Shown here piece by piece: positions 45,296-56,540 of a DNA stretch of 64,000 nt (the first letter of the stretch is position 1; the number at the start of each line of letters is the position of its first letter). Source of the DNA: Apostichopus japonicus (Eukaryota; Echinodermata; Holothuroidea; Aspidochirotida; Stichopodidae); assembly GCF_037975245.1 (NCBI RefSeq), contig NC_092577.1, forward strand, positions 13,881,013 through 13,945,012. Direction: 5' to 3'. The position numbers and the translations under genes were made by a program. Under the pieces are notes generated by a model. That model did not search any database, was not told where the DNA came from, and saw only the letters and a list, made by a program, of their open reading frames with translations.

Positions 45296-45656
45296 GTGAT
45301 GAATTTTAGGATTATACAGTATAGTAAACAGTATGATATATTTCCGTCACTGCACTGTGTAAATCGTTATTATACATATAGGCCTACAGCGCATGTGTGA
45401 TCCCCCCTGTACGAAACTTTCACTGTGCGATGTTATCGATTATTGCCTTCACAGAAAACTTCGATCAAAGTAGATCATACAATACTAGTGTGCTAAATAT
45501 GTCTAAACCTATTCCAAACATATCTACATATACAAAGCTTCAGGTTATTTTGAACGGATATATCTTCGTTGCAACAAATGGATGCAGAACCTCGAAGTTA
45601 AGGTTTCTATGGTGATAACGTAACTTTCCGACCAATCATGAACGACTTTTTACACA

Positions 45657-45696
45657 TAATTGCAAACCTGTTTGAGAAAAAAAAATCGCGTCCGGG
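45657..45696 (-). repeat. Inverted copy of the SINE-like body segment beyond the DIRS element
   Basis: TAATTGCAAACCTGTTTG, then a run of A, then TCGCGTCCGGG is the reverse complement of 37402-37446 with a few mismatches. The DIRS insertion sits between two inverted copies of this segment. Confidence 0.6.
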
Positions 45697-45833
45697 TTTT
45701 TCATCCAAGAGCAATCTACGGTTTTTCCCATCTGAAATGACTTTCTAAATTGAAAAGATTCTAAATTTGAGTTAAAATGTTGAATTGGAAGCTACCCGAC
45801 GTGTAAGTTGTAATTCACAAGCCTTTGCGGGCT

Positions 45834-46265
45834 TATTTATATTTACCCTAGTCTGTATATAATCAAGGTTTACCCATATTGTATCATTTATATTTACCCT
45901 AGTCTGTATATATTCAAGGTTTACCCCATATTGTATCATTTATATATACCCTAGTCTGTATATAATCAAAGTTTACCTCATATTGTATCATTTATATTTA
46001 CCCTAGTCTGTATATAATCAAAGTTTACCTCATATTGTATCATTTATATTTACCCTAGTCTGTATATAATCAAGGTTTACCCCATATTGTATCATTTATA
46101 TTTACCCTAGTCTGTATATAATCAAGGTTTACCCCATATTGTATCATTTATATTTACCCTAGTCTGTATATAATCAAGGTTTACCTCATATTGTATCATT
46201 TATATTTAGTCTGTATATAATCAAGGTTTACCCCATATTGTTTTATTTATATTTAGTCTGTAAAT
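45834..46265. repeat. ~52-bp minisatellite (ATTTACCCTAGTCTG family), locus 2
   Basis: About eight copies of TTTATATTTACCCTAGTCTG, then TATATAATCAAGGTTTACCC, then CATATTGTATCA, with a 51-52 bp period. Shares its core with 37096-37290. Confidence 0.85.
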
Positions 46266-46379
46266 ATCTATAAACTTACAGTTAATGTGTCTTTAATTGT
46301 TACTTCGGTGTGAGTATCGTTAACGTTGACCTCAGACATATCATTAATATTTAATTTAGTATACACCTTTAAAAACACT

Positions 46380-46755
46380 AGGGCCAGGTTTTTCAAAAAG
46401 TGGGTGCAATCAGACTACCACCAGGTTTTTAGGTACCCATATTTCCTCACCATTAGGGAAACGTTGATGTTTCCTTTAGTCTAGGGTCAAACCATGTTTC
46501 CTAATTTTTAAGGTTATTGTTTCCTAGGAAGTGGTGAAACTTAAGTTTTGCTTACTTCCAATGGTTAGCTGGTTTCCTCTAGTTAGGGGTTTAACACTCC
46601 CTAAGTTTGTGGCGAAAACCGAGGTTTCCCCTATTATGCGATAAACTACACTCATTTATTAGCTGGGAAATACTACAACAATTCCTGAGGTAAATGCACG
46701 TTTCCTCACCATCTGGTGGTAGCAGAAGCTGCTACCGAGAAAGTGGGTTCACCTA
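46380..46755. mobile_element. Possible small MITE-like element
   Basis: CTACCACCAG near 46417 and its complement CTGGTGGTAG near 46712 are inverted about 290 bp apart. They are accompanied by inverted TTTCCTCACCAT segments (46440 and 46700) and AGTGGGT near both outer ends. No clear target duplication was found. Could be chance. Confidence 0.3.
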
Positions 46756-46989
46756 TAGGTTACACCAATTAGTAGTGTAAATGAACCCAGTGCTTTTGAT
46801 AAAAGTAAGAAAGGATACCTTTTCAAATAACTTTGTTTTTTTTCACTAATTTGAATAGATGATTTTATTAGTATTTTATGAAATAAAAGATTGATGATGA
46901 AGAAACTTTGTGAAATAACATCATTAAATTTCCAGAAAGGCAATATAATAGTCGAAGTGTTGTCTGTCATTATACAACATGTTTGAAAT

Positions 46990-48665
46990 ATACACTTAGA
47001 TTAAAATTATGCAATAACTAGCCATACAGAGTCAAGTATATAAATCTGACACCACTGCCTACCCCCCCCCCCCCTTTACACACTTGAATTAAACTATGCA
47101 ATAACTAGCAATACAGAGTCAAATATATAAATCTGAAACCACTGCCATTGTCCCAAAGACACTTGGATTAAACTATGCAATAACTAGCAATACTAAAAAA
47201 ATATATAAATCTGACACCACTGCCCCCCCCCCCCCCAACATAGACACTTGAATTAAAATATGCAATAACTAGCAATACTAAATAAATTATATCAATCTGA
47301 AACCACTGCCCCCATAGACACTTGAATTAAACTATGTAATAACTAGCAATACTAAAGAACGCATATAAATATGAAACCACTGCCCACCCCCACCCCCAAC
47401 ATAGACATTTGAATTTAACTATGCAATACACTAGCAATACACAACAAAGTATATGAAGCTGACACCACTGTACCTAACCTCACCATAGAAACTGTGGTTA
47501 AAGAATGCAATAACTAGCAACACACAGTTAGATATATAAATCTGACACCACTGCCACCCCCCCTCCATAGACACTTGGATTAAACTATGCAATAACTAGA
47601 AATACACCATCAAGTATATACATCTGACACCAGAGTCCCACCCCCCCCTACCTTCGATACTTGGATTAAACTATACAACTACAAACAATTCACAATCAAG
47701 TATACAAATCTGAAACCACTGCCCCCCCCCTCCCCCTATAGACACTTGGATTAAACTATGCAATAACTAGAAATACACCATCAAGTATATACATCTGACA
47801 CCAGAGCCCCCCCCCCCCCCATCTCGATACTTGGATTAAACTATACAATTACAAGCAATACACAATCAAGTATACAAATCTGACACCACTGCCCCCCCCC
47901 CCCATAGACACTTGGATTAAACTATGCAATAAACTAGCAATACACAATAGAGTATAGAAATATGACACCACTGCCCCCCCCCCCCCCAATAGGCACTTGG
48001 ATTAAACTATGCAATAAACTAGCAATACACAGTAGAGTATATAAATCTGACACCAGTGTCCCCCCTCCTTTAGATACTTGGATTAAACTATGCAATAACT
48101 AGCAATACACAACAAAGCATCTAAAGCTGATACCACTGCCCCCCCCCCACCCTCACCATAGAAACTATCATTAAACTATAGTACTATATAAATCTGAAAC
48201 CACTGCCATTGTCCCCAAAGACACTTGGATTAAACTATGCAATAACTAGCAATACTAAAAAATATATAAATCTGACACCACTGCCCCCCCCCCTCCCCAA
48301 CATAGACACTTGAATTAAAATATGCAATAACTAGCAATACTAAATAAATTATATCAATCTGACACCAGAGTTCCCCCCCCCCTTAACCTTCGATACTTGG
48401 ATTTAACTATACAATGACAAGCAATACACAATCAAGTATACAAATCTGACACCACTGCCCCCCCCCCATAGGCACTTGGATTAAACTATGCAATAAACTA
48501 GCAATACACAATAGAGTATATAAATATGACACCACTGCCCCCCCCCCCCCCCGCACAACAACACTCGGATTAAACCATGGAAGAACCAGTATATAAATCT
48601 GACACAACTACCCCTCCCCCACCATCTCCCCGCATAAACAGTTGGATTAGACCATGTAACAACTA
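46990..48665. repeat. ~80-bp minisatellite with variable poly-C tracts, about 20 copies
   Basis: Each unit carries CACTTGGATTAAACTATGCA, then ATAACTAGCAATACAC, then ATAAATCTGACACCACTG, followed by a poly-C run of 5 to 17 bases. Unit length varies between about 75 and 95 bp, mostly because of the C run. The minus strand has G runs in each unit. Confidence 0.9.
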
Positions 48666-50141
48666 CGATGTACATGCAGAATAATTTCTAAATAAATATG
48701 TATGTTTCAAGCGTATTCTTGGTATATTCAATATTGTGGGAATAATTGAGCCCAAAAAACAAAGAGCTTGCAGCGGAAATAATATTTGCAGTGTCAAAAA
48801 CAACGGTTGCTTCAGCAAAACAACATAGCAACACTTTGGCTTCATCACATCTCCAATAACCGTAAGCAATGGATCGATCTGCATTTTCAGCTGCGTCCAC
48901 AATGTAATCTTTTCTTGTCTCTTACTGCAAAAGGAAAAACGAAATCATTTGTCTCAGAACTCTAGTTTTATACATTCATTTCCGTAATACAATTGTTGAT
49001 TTAAGGCTGGCTTATTTCATTTAGTAAAAAACCAAGTAGATTCTAAAACCAACTGTGGGTTGGTAAAGGGGTTGGGAGGTAAACTGAAACTCAGATGCCC
49101 AATTTCCCAAATGGCTTTTCAAAGTATTTGTTTTGTTAGACAGTTAAGAAAGTCACTTTTCTGTACAATGAGTCAACTAAGGGGTTTCCATCACAGGTTT
49201 GGTATTTCAATAATTCTATAGTCTGTAACAAGTTGTAAGAGCATCAAATCAAGCACAAAAAAATTCTCACCTCGTAAACTTTGACTAAACTCTCCAAGGA
49301 ACAAAAGGGTAGCAAAAGTCTTGTTCTCAATCTGCAAGTGTTTCACTACTGTAGGCTGATTTCTTGGCTTGCTTCTGGCTTGGGATAGGATTTTGCTTGC
49401 TACCTTGCTCAAGGAAGATTGGAAGGTTTTGTGAACTTCTGTGTCTGTAAGGCATTTCAATTAATTTCCAAGTTTACTTGATGAAGCAATGCAGGATAAA
49501 CCTCGTAGGATTTGGAAAACCAGTGGGTTGGAGTTAGTTCTTTGAGCATAAGTAATTTCCATTCTTCGAGTCATTATAGCTATGTTTGGAGTGGCATTCT
49601 TCCATTCTTTGTTCATAACCTCCACATCCTCTTTAATAGTTTACCTCTCCTCGCTTTGCCTACTGCAAAATGAAAGTTATCATCATTAGTCTTACATACA
49701 GGCCGTATCTTCTAAAGCGCACGATCATTCGCATGCACATACAAATGTCTAAACTATTCCCTGTTGACTAATGACCTCATTTTCCAAACTGCTCACCTTG
49801 TAAAATATAACTCTTATAATCATACCAAAAATTCAACTACATGTACCCTACTTTCTACCAATGTCATCAAACTCTTTTGGACCAGTATTGATCACAATGA
49901 GTGTGTGCACGACACACTAATCAAAATTCATGATATGAGCTAAATAAAATAAAGTATGACATCAATCCACCTTATCATTGTTGAGTTAGCGCAATTGCTA
50001 GCCATATTATGTCGGTTTATGAATATTCATTGAGCTGTTCATAACACCCAAATTTGGACCCTAATTCTTTACCAGTGACAAGTTTGATTGTAATCAGGTA
50101 TACAATTGCCAAGAAATCAATATTTTAAAGGACTTGCTCTA

Positions 50142-52803
50142 CCCAGGAAAAAATTTACCTCAAATTTACCGCGGTAACATACCACAATTTTACCACGGTA
50201 AACCCGGGGTAAAACCGCGGTAAATTTGTTGTACATTACCGCGGTGTTTTGGCCCTATGGACGCAGTAAACCGCGGTTTACCGCAGTAAATTACCACAAA
50301 TTTACCATAGTTTTACCTCGCTTTTACCCCAATTTTACCGCAATTTACCACGCTGTTACCATACTTTTACCGCACTTTTACCACGCTTTTACCCCAAATT
50401 TACCACAGTTTTACCGTTCTTTTACCCCAATTTTACCGCATATTTACCACGCTCTTCCTTAGTTTTACCTCAATTTACCATGCTTTTACCACAGTGTACC
50501 ATGGTTTTACCCCAAGGTTACCATGGTTTTACCGTAGATTTACCACACTTTTACCCTAAATTTACCACAGTTTTACCGTTCTTTTACCCCAATTTTACCG
50601 TATATTTACCACGCTTTTTCCTTAGTTTTACCTCAATTTACCATACTTTTACCACGCTTTACCGTTCTTTTACCCCAATTTACCATGGTTTTACAGTAGA
50701 TTTACTACGCTTTTACCTTAGTTTTACCTCAGTTTACCAGGATTTTACACTAATTGTAGGACAGTTTTACCTCACATTAAGCATAATTTTGTCCTAATTT
50801 CAATCAGCATGTATACCATAAATTTCTTTGAATTTCACCCATTAGAGTATTGTATCATAATTTGGCTATATGCCTTTACCCTTATTGTAATGGGTGTATG
50901 CCTGACATGTAAGTCCACAGTTGTAGCATGCAACAGTTTTTAATTCATCAAATCCATGGAGGTTTCACACATGAGAAAGCTTTGTTGAATTTCAATAACC
51001 CTAGCTGGTATGACTCCTGACTATCTTCTTTAGACTTAACTGGTAGTCCAGATTGGACTTTTGATCTCCAATTGTCCTCAAAAACTTGGTTTAAATGAAG
51101 AGAGTACTCTGTAGATATGATATGATACACCTCGTATTACGCTTCCACCCGAAGGTGCTTCAGCAGACTAAGGAAATCCTTAGTCGGAAATTATTGAGGT
51201 TCCAAGTTTTTGTGCGTGGAAGGACACCGGCGAATCTCGCCTTCTCTTTTCGAATAGTGCCCTGAAGTAACGAGGCAGGGGTGTGTAGTCCTGCTCCCGG
51301 GACCGCAATTTAACGTCCCCTCCGAAGGACGTGAGTACCGCTTTCCACGTGTAGCCACTTTCCTACCACGAGAAAGGAGAAAGGAGTACTCTGTAGATGA
51401 TATGATATGATACACCTCGTATTACGCTTCCACCCGAAGGTGCTTCAGCAGACTAAGGAAATCCTTAGTCGGAAATTATTGAGGTTCCAAGTTTTTGTGC
51501 GTGGAAGGACACCGGCGAAACTCGCCTTCTCTTTTCGAATAGTGCCCTGAAGTAACGAGGCAGGGGTGTGTAGTCCTGCTCCCGGGACCGCAATTTAACG
51601 TCCCCTCCGAAGGACGTACTCTGTAGATAGATACATAGACTTGTCATGTCATTTAATGGACCTGACAGAGAATACCCAAATCTGAGGACACTGATTGGTC
51701 AATTTTTGTGTGTTCAGTGTTGAGGCACAGAAGATATGCCTTATGTGTGCTAGTTTATATAGTTCTTTTTTTCATTTTAAAGGCTTTTAGGTTCTCCCTC
51801 ATGATGAAAAAAGAATTATATGTTGTCTCCTCTCAAATTTATCAGGGATTACATGAAGGAATTCTCTATGTATATATCTACTGCTTTTTTTTTAGGAAAA
51901 GAGATGCATACTATAACATATAAGAATAGCAGTTGGTCTCTCTTCTTAATTCAACTCATATCCACAGGTAATTTATATTGCCAACATTAAGATATGAGTA
52001 GAACATAAGCTGGCAAAAGGTTTGTCTTATCAGTATTGCAAAAATATGGGACAAAATCATGCAAAAATTGCTGTAAATGTACCATCATGTTTCATAGTGT
52101 GACCCATATATGTTCTACTGTGGTAAAATCATGGTACAATTATGGTAAATTTACCATAGTATAATTGCACTGTATAGTTTTACCCTAATTTTACTGTGGT
52201 TAATCATGGCACAATTGTAGGAATTTCACCTATGTAGTTTATGGACCATATAAATTTACCCTACTTAATGACTCCAGTAATATCATGGTAAAGGTAAATT
52301 TACCGTAGTAAATGTACCACACTTTTACCCTACTTTTACCGCGGTATACTACCATGGTAAAACTGTGGTAAATTTACCGTAGTAAATGTACCGCACTTTT
52401 ACCGCGGTAATACCATGGTAAAGCTGTGGTAAATTTACCGTAGTAAATTTACCGCACTTTTACCGCGGTAATACCATGGTAAAGCTGTGGTAAATTTACC
52501 GTAGTAAATGTACCGCACTTTTACCGCGGTAGTACCATGGTAAAACTGTGGTAAATTTACCGCAGTAAATGTACCGCACTTTTACCCTACTTTTACCGCG
52601 GTAATACCATGGTAAAACTGTGGTAAATTTACCGCAGTAAATGTACCGCACTTTTACCATACTTTTACCGCGGTAATACCATGGTAAAACTGCGGTAAAT
52701 GTACCGCAGTTTATTTTACCACAATTTTACCACACATTTACCCCATTTACCATACATTTACCATAGTTTACCGCGGTAAAATTAGGGTACATTTTTTGCT
52801 GGG
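50142..52803. mobile_element. Foldback element with palindromic TTTACCGCGGTAAA arms
   Basis: The left end CCCAGGAAAAAATTTACC and the reversed right end CCCAGCAAAAAATGTACC are inverted repeats flanked by TA on both sides (50140-50141, 52804-52805). The outer 650-700 bp on each side consist of variants of TTTTACCGCGGTAAA and TTTACCACGGTAAA, many themselves palindromic. The interior (50800-52110) is unrelated and holds a SINE-like repeat. It lies within the decayed minus-strand gene. No transposase was seen; structure resembles Foldback-type or TA-target MITE elements. Confidence 0.7.
51105..51640 (-). repeat. SINE-like element in two tandem copies
   Basis: TACTCTGTAGAT occurs at 51105, 51387 and 51617. 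It bounds two copies of a segment that, on the minus strand, begins with CGTCCTTCGGAGGGGACGTT, passes AAATTGCGGTCCCGGGAG and ends with GAAGCGTAATACGAGG. The second copy lacks about 50 bp (CTTTCCACGTGTAGCCAC region). The CCTTCGGAGGGGACGTTAAA core resembles a 3' core that I recall from dispersed metazoan SINEs; no Pol III box was identified. Confidence 0.5.
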
Positions 52804-54740
52804 TAAGCCCTTCCAATTTATTACCATTCATGAGATTGGTATCAAAATAAATATGTATAACATACTCACCATGATCACCTTGTGTGATAAGGCATGACAA
52901 GGCAGTTAAAACTTTTATTACTGGTTCTGTGTTGCAAACGTTCTTGGTGAGATACTCTGTTTCTTTAAATTACTAGTTGGTGGGCTCTCCTTACATTATT
53001 TCCTTCCATCCATCTGTACCAGTTCCCGATATCTCTTTTAGGGACTTATTTTTTGAATTCAGCTCTAGAGCAGTTTGTTTCCTTTCAACTTTGGTTGGAC
53101 TATCTGTTTATTTTGAAAGTTCATGTGCAATTGCATCCAGCAAGTCCCTTCTTTGATCCCAAAGGACAGGTCTCTCATTTTGCAATGCCTATTTTAGTAA
53201 TGAGAAACATTTTTGCACTGGAATGACAAATTTATCTGGCCACTTTCCTTTTAGACTGGGGAGGGTCGAACCTACAATCATCTCCTCTGAGCTGGTTGAG
53301 GAATCATCTGATTGTAATACGTTGGTTGTATCATCATTTAGTGTATTATCAGTAGGTTCAGGTGTTGGCATTTCTTTGATATCTAATGCACTTTCAGAGG
53401 AACGTGAATTTTAAATTAGACCGGTCAAAACAGTTCTGTGAGATATTTGCTCAAAACTAGAAACATCAATCCAAACATCCCACTCCTTGTCGTAATTTTG
53501 TAAAGTAATGTGCGCCTGACTTGTTCCAATTAGCTACCTGAATTACTTTGACGATATCATCTGATTCCTTAACTGTGGTTATCTTTTAGTTTTCATTGAA
53601 CTTGACTGAAAATTCCTTTTCCAAATTAAAATCCACCAAGAAAATGGGATCCTAATTTATCCCCTGCAATGAAATATCATCGATTAAGACCTTTGGTTGA
53701 CTACAATTATCCCTTCACTTTCTAGAATATTTAAGTTTTTACAAAGTGAACCAATTATGTAAGGTAGATTGTCATTGGTAAAATCCTTTCAGAGGCAAAG
53801 TTGTAACAGGAAAATTGAATCAAACCCACTATTTTCTTGTACACCAAATTTTTCAATTGAGAAATAACTTGCAGCAATCGTATGGTTACCCCTGTGTTGC
53901 CCTATGGGATTAAATACCACAAACTCATCAAAAAACAGTATGACTCTAATCTATGTTTTTACACGATCTACCATCTGTGTTTCCCTTTAATTCATATTGT
54001 GGTATTTCAGACGATTCAATATCAAGAATTTTGGCGAGATTGTCATTAACATCTCAGAGAATCTTTATTGTTTTTAACAAGGAACGTAGTGTAAGCAAAT
54101 TATGTTTATATTTCGACCCAGGTTACACGCGACTGGTTCTACAAACTGGAATTTGTTTTTGTCATATTCTCTCCGTTTATAATCACTCTTTAAATGACCA
54201 TATGCATCTTAAAATAAAAATTTGATCATTCACTTTTTTGCATACATTTTCAACCAAGCCTCTATGTCAAGATCAGCTGTCTCTCAAAATACGCAATTAC
54301 TAAGTAAATAGTAAGATTATTTGAAAGCTGAAAGAGTTAGGTAAGGTCAGCTAAAATCGTTAGACTGTTGTTGCTGGAACAAGATCCACAAGATCTAGTT
54401 TTATTAAAATAAGTACTAATATATCTGTTAGTATTTTTTATGACATTGGCTTGAGCAGGTTCTTCATCAATATCACATCTGTAGAGTTTGCATCATTTAC
54501 AGACCACGTCTTTTTTAACTTTATGTCATTTTTGTGATGTCTGCTAACTTGTTTACGTAAGGAGTTACGTAAGCTTTGTATGGAATAACAGTATATTTGT
54601 ATGGACATTGAACAACATTGTATTGGTAAAGTTAACTTTCAGGTGTTCTATTACTTGTTTAGAAGATGCTACTTTCAAATTACAGGCAGGAAATATGATC
54701 TGACTGAATTCAATACTTAACTTAAAAAAAGTGTTCTCAA

Positions 54741-55640
54741 TGTTTACGATTAAGGTGGGACCGAGTGATGCTAAATTTCTTAAACTTTGGAGCAATTTAA
54801 GTCAACATTTCACACAAAAATTGATAACCCAAGCTGTGATTTTGAAACAAGTTAACACAAGTTGCAACTATGAAATATCCACCCCCCATCCCCCCCCCTC
54901 CCTCGTTGCCTCACACCGTAAGAAATTTATGACATTACCATCGGCCATCTTGTTTTAAATTTTGGTCAAGCATCAGTGCGATGTCTTAACTCCTTTACTA
55001 GGCTAACACTGTAGTAGCATGATTACAGCAGCCTATATGGAAAATGCTGCATTTGTTATCGTTTTTATTTCATGCTTAAACCATGCTCTAGTTAATCTCC
55101 TTCTCAGAATCTCTAATGCTTCCTCTTTAATTTAAATTGATGTAAAGCATGTTTAAGATGCACAAAAACTGCAGAAGTCATGACTAGCATAGCTGAAAGG
55201 TATTACTGTTAGCCTGATAATGTATTGTTACTTTAAGCCTTGATCTAGGCTATGTGGTGTTGTGACTTCAACTTTTTTCAGAATATGGTGTAATTGGAAA
55301 CTAATATAGCCTAGCCTAAAGTTAAATCAATCCTGCTGCTAACATTATGGGTTTTATTTTTCCATGAGTATCACAAGTACAAAAGTTGTAAATTTGTAAG
55401 GTTAGGTTTGAACTGAAATTATGATATAAATATCTATCAATACAACCATAGGCCTAGGCTAGTGTCAAACTCAAAGGATTGAAAGTATTTTACGAGTTTT
55501 TTCGATGAATTATAATAAAGCTTAGGCTGGGCAATTTGTGTATTGTTTTAATGCACAAGTGCACGAAGATTTGTTTACTGATGATAATAAAGCCTAGTTT
55601 GCGACTATTTCGAGCCCTTACTTAGGCTAGGCTTACAAAT
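54741..55640. other. Intergenic sequence, nothing recognised
   Basis: AT-rich, with several TAGGCCTAGGCT-like short motifs. No coding exon or element supported. Confidence 0.45.
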
Positions 55641-56390
55641 ATTAATGTATATATATGAATCACCAATATTTACCCATACTGAATTATTAATACATACTCT
55701 AGTCTGTATATCATCAATATTTGCTCTAGTCCGTATATCATAACTAATTACCATAGTCTATATTGTTAATATTTACACAGGTTGTTTTCATTACTATTTA
55801 TGTGTCTTTAACATTAACTTGGGAATGAATACCATATATTTAACCCCATGCTGTATCATTAATGTCTGTATATCATTGTTATTAAGTTCTAGTCTGTCTA
55901 TCATTATTAATTGTATTATCCTGTGTGTCATCAATATTTACCCTACTTTGTTTATCATTGATATTAAATCCTAGTCTGTATATCATTAATAATTACCTTA
56001 TCCTGTGTATCATCAATATTTAACATATTCTGTATATCATTAATTTTTTCCCTAGTATGTATATCAATAAAATGTAGCAAAGTTAGTGTATCTATCATTA
56101 TTATTGTTGTCCCTATGTCATTAATATTAACCCCTTCCTATCTATCACCAATTTTACCCCTGTCTATGTATGATTAATATTTTCCTTATTCTGTGTATCA
56201 TTAATATTAGCAATCCAGTGTATCATTAATGTTAACAATGCCTTTGTACCTGTATCTCTAATATTTACCCCTATATGTGTATTATTAATACTAAACTAAG
56301 TATATGTGCACCATTAATACCTACCTGGTTCTGTGCATCATTAATACCTACCTGTTTCTGTGTATCATTTATATATTTATTCATAGCGTT
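55640..56390. repeat. Degenerate minisatellite (ATTTACCCTAGTCTG family), locus 3
   Basis: About twenty loose copies of TATCATTAATATTTACCCTA with GTCTGTA. It has the same core as loci 1 and 2 but is older and more diverged. Confidence 0.7.
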
Positions 56391-56446
56391 GTATTATTCA
56401 AGATGAGAGCTCTTCGGTTTTGCAGTTCTTGGAGTCCACATTTTAA

Positions 56447-56540
56447 ATGAAAATGACGCCACTCATGCTATTGGCCATTTCACATTGTTCGGGTGCAAAC
56501 TTTTGCGCAGACGGAAGCTCCCCTCTCGTCACACAACCAG
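56447..56540 (+). CDS. Possible signal-peptide first exon of a secreted protein
   Basis: From ATG 56447 the frame reads MKMTPLMLLAISHCSG, then ANFCADGSSPLVTQP, and meets a donor GTACAT after one extra base (phase 1). A short hydrophobic core followed by small residues fits a signal peptide, and phase-1 exit is usual for such exons. No downstream exon could be joined, because the following 7 kb is satellite DNA. It may be the start of a gene that continues past the window, or a chance open frame. Confidence 0.3.

Larger units (their letters stand above)
37768..45315 (+). mobile_element. DIRS-type tyrosine-recombinase retrotransposon, nearly full length, inactivated
   Basis: Terminal structure and coding content both support DIRS1-like identity. 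Inverted terminal repeats of 32 bp (37805-37836 and 45264-45295, one mismatch) have different outer extensions. The internal complementary region at 45074-45135 is the reverse complement of the left extension joined to the right extension (GATTAT shared at both ends), as expected for rolling or circular intermediates of this group. ORFs in order encode a gag-like protein, RT, RNase H, a possible methyltransferase-like region and an overlapping tyrosine recombinase. No target duplication is expected for this class and none was seen. The copy carries single-base indels and a 2.2-kb insertion in gag. Confidence 0.87.
48690..54740 (-). pseudogene. Decayed multi-exon gene of a zinc-finger / SAMD3-like uncharacterised family
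   Basis: Read on the minus strand, pieces appear in a consistent order. A zinc-finger-like PACNLKVASSKQVIEHLK lies at 54690-54637, and SLRNSLRKQVSRHHKN at about 54570-54520. FDEFVVFNPIGQHRG with LESEGIIV is at about 53940-53690, GDKLGSHFLGGF near 53660, and KGKWPDKFVIP then RRDLLDAIAHEL and GTGTDGWKE at 53260-53000. Putative exons follow at 49662-49478 (KEDVEVMNKEW, MTRRMEITYAQRT), 49452-49271 (flanked by TTACAG and GTGAG), and a C-terminal segment at 48905-48690 (DYIVDAAENADRSIAYG). Several pieces have stop codons or frame changes. From memory this order matches a family of metazoan proteins often labelled sterile alpha motif domain-containing 3-like; function unknown. Confidence 0.42.

Noticed and set aside
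50226-50797. Phe/Tyr/Thr-rich ORFs in the left foldback arm
   Set aside because: Frames follow the TTTTACC repeat of the arm and are broken wherever the repeat changes.
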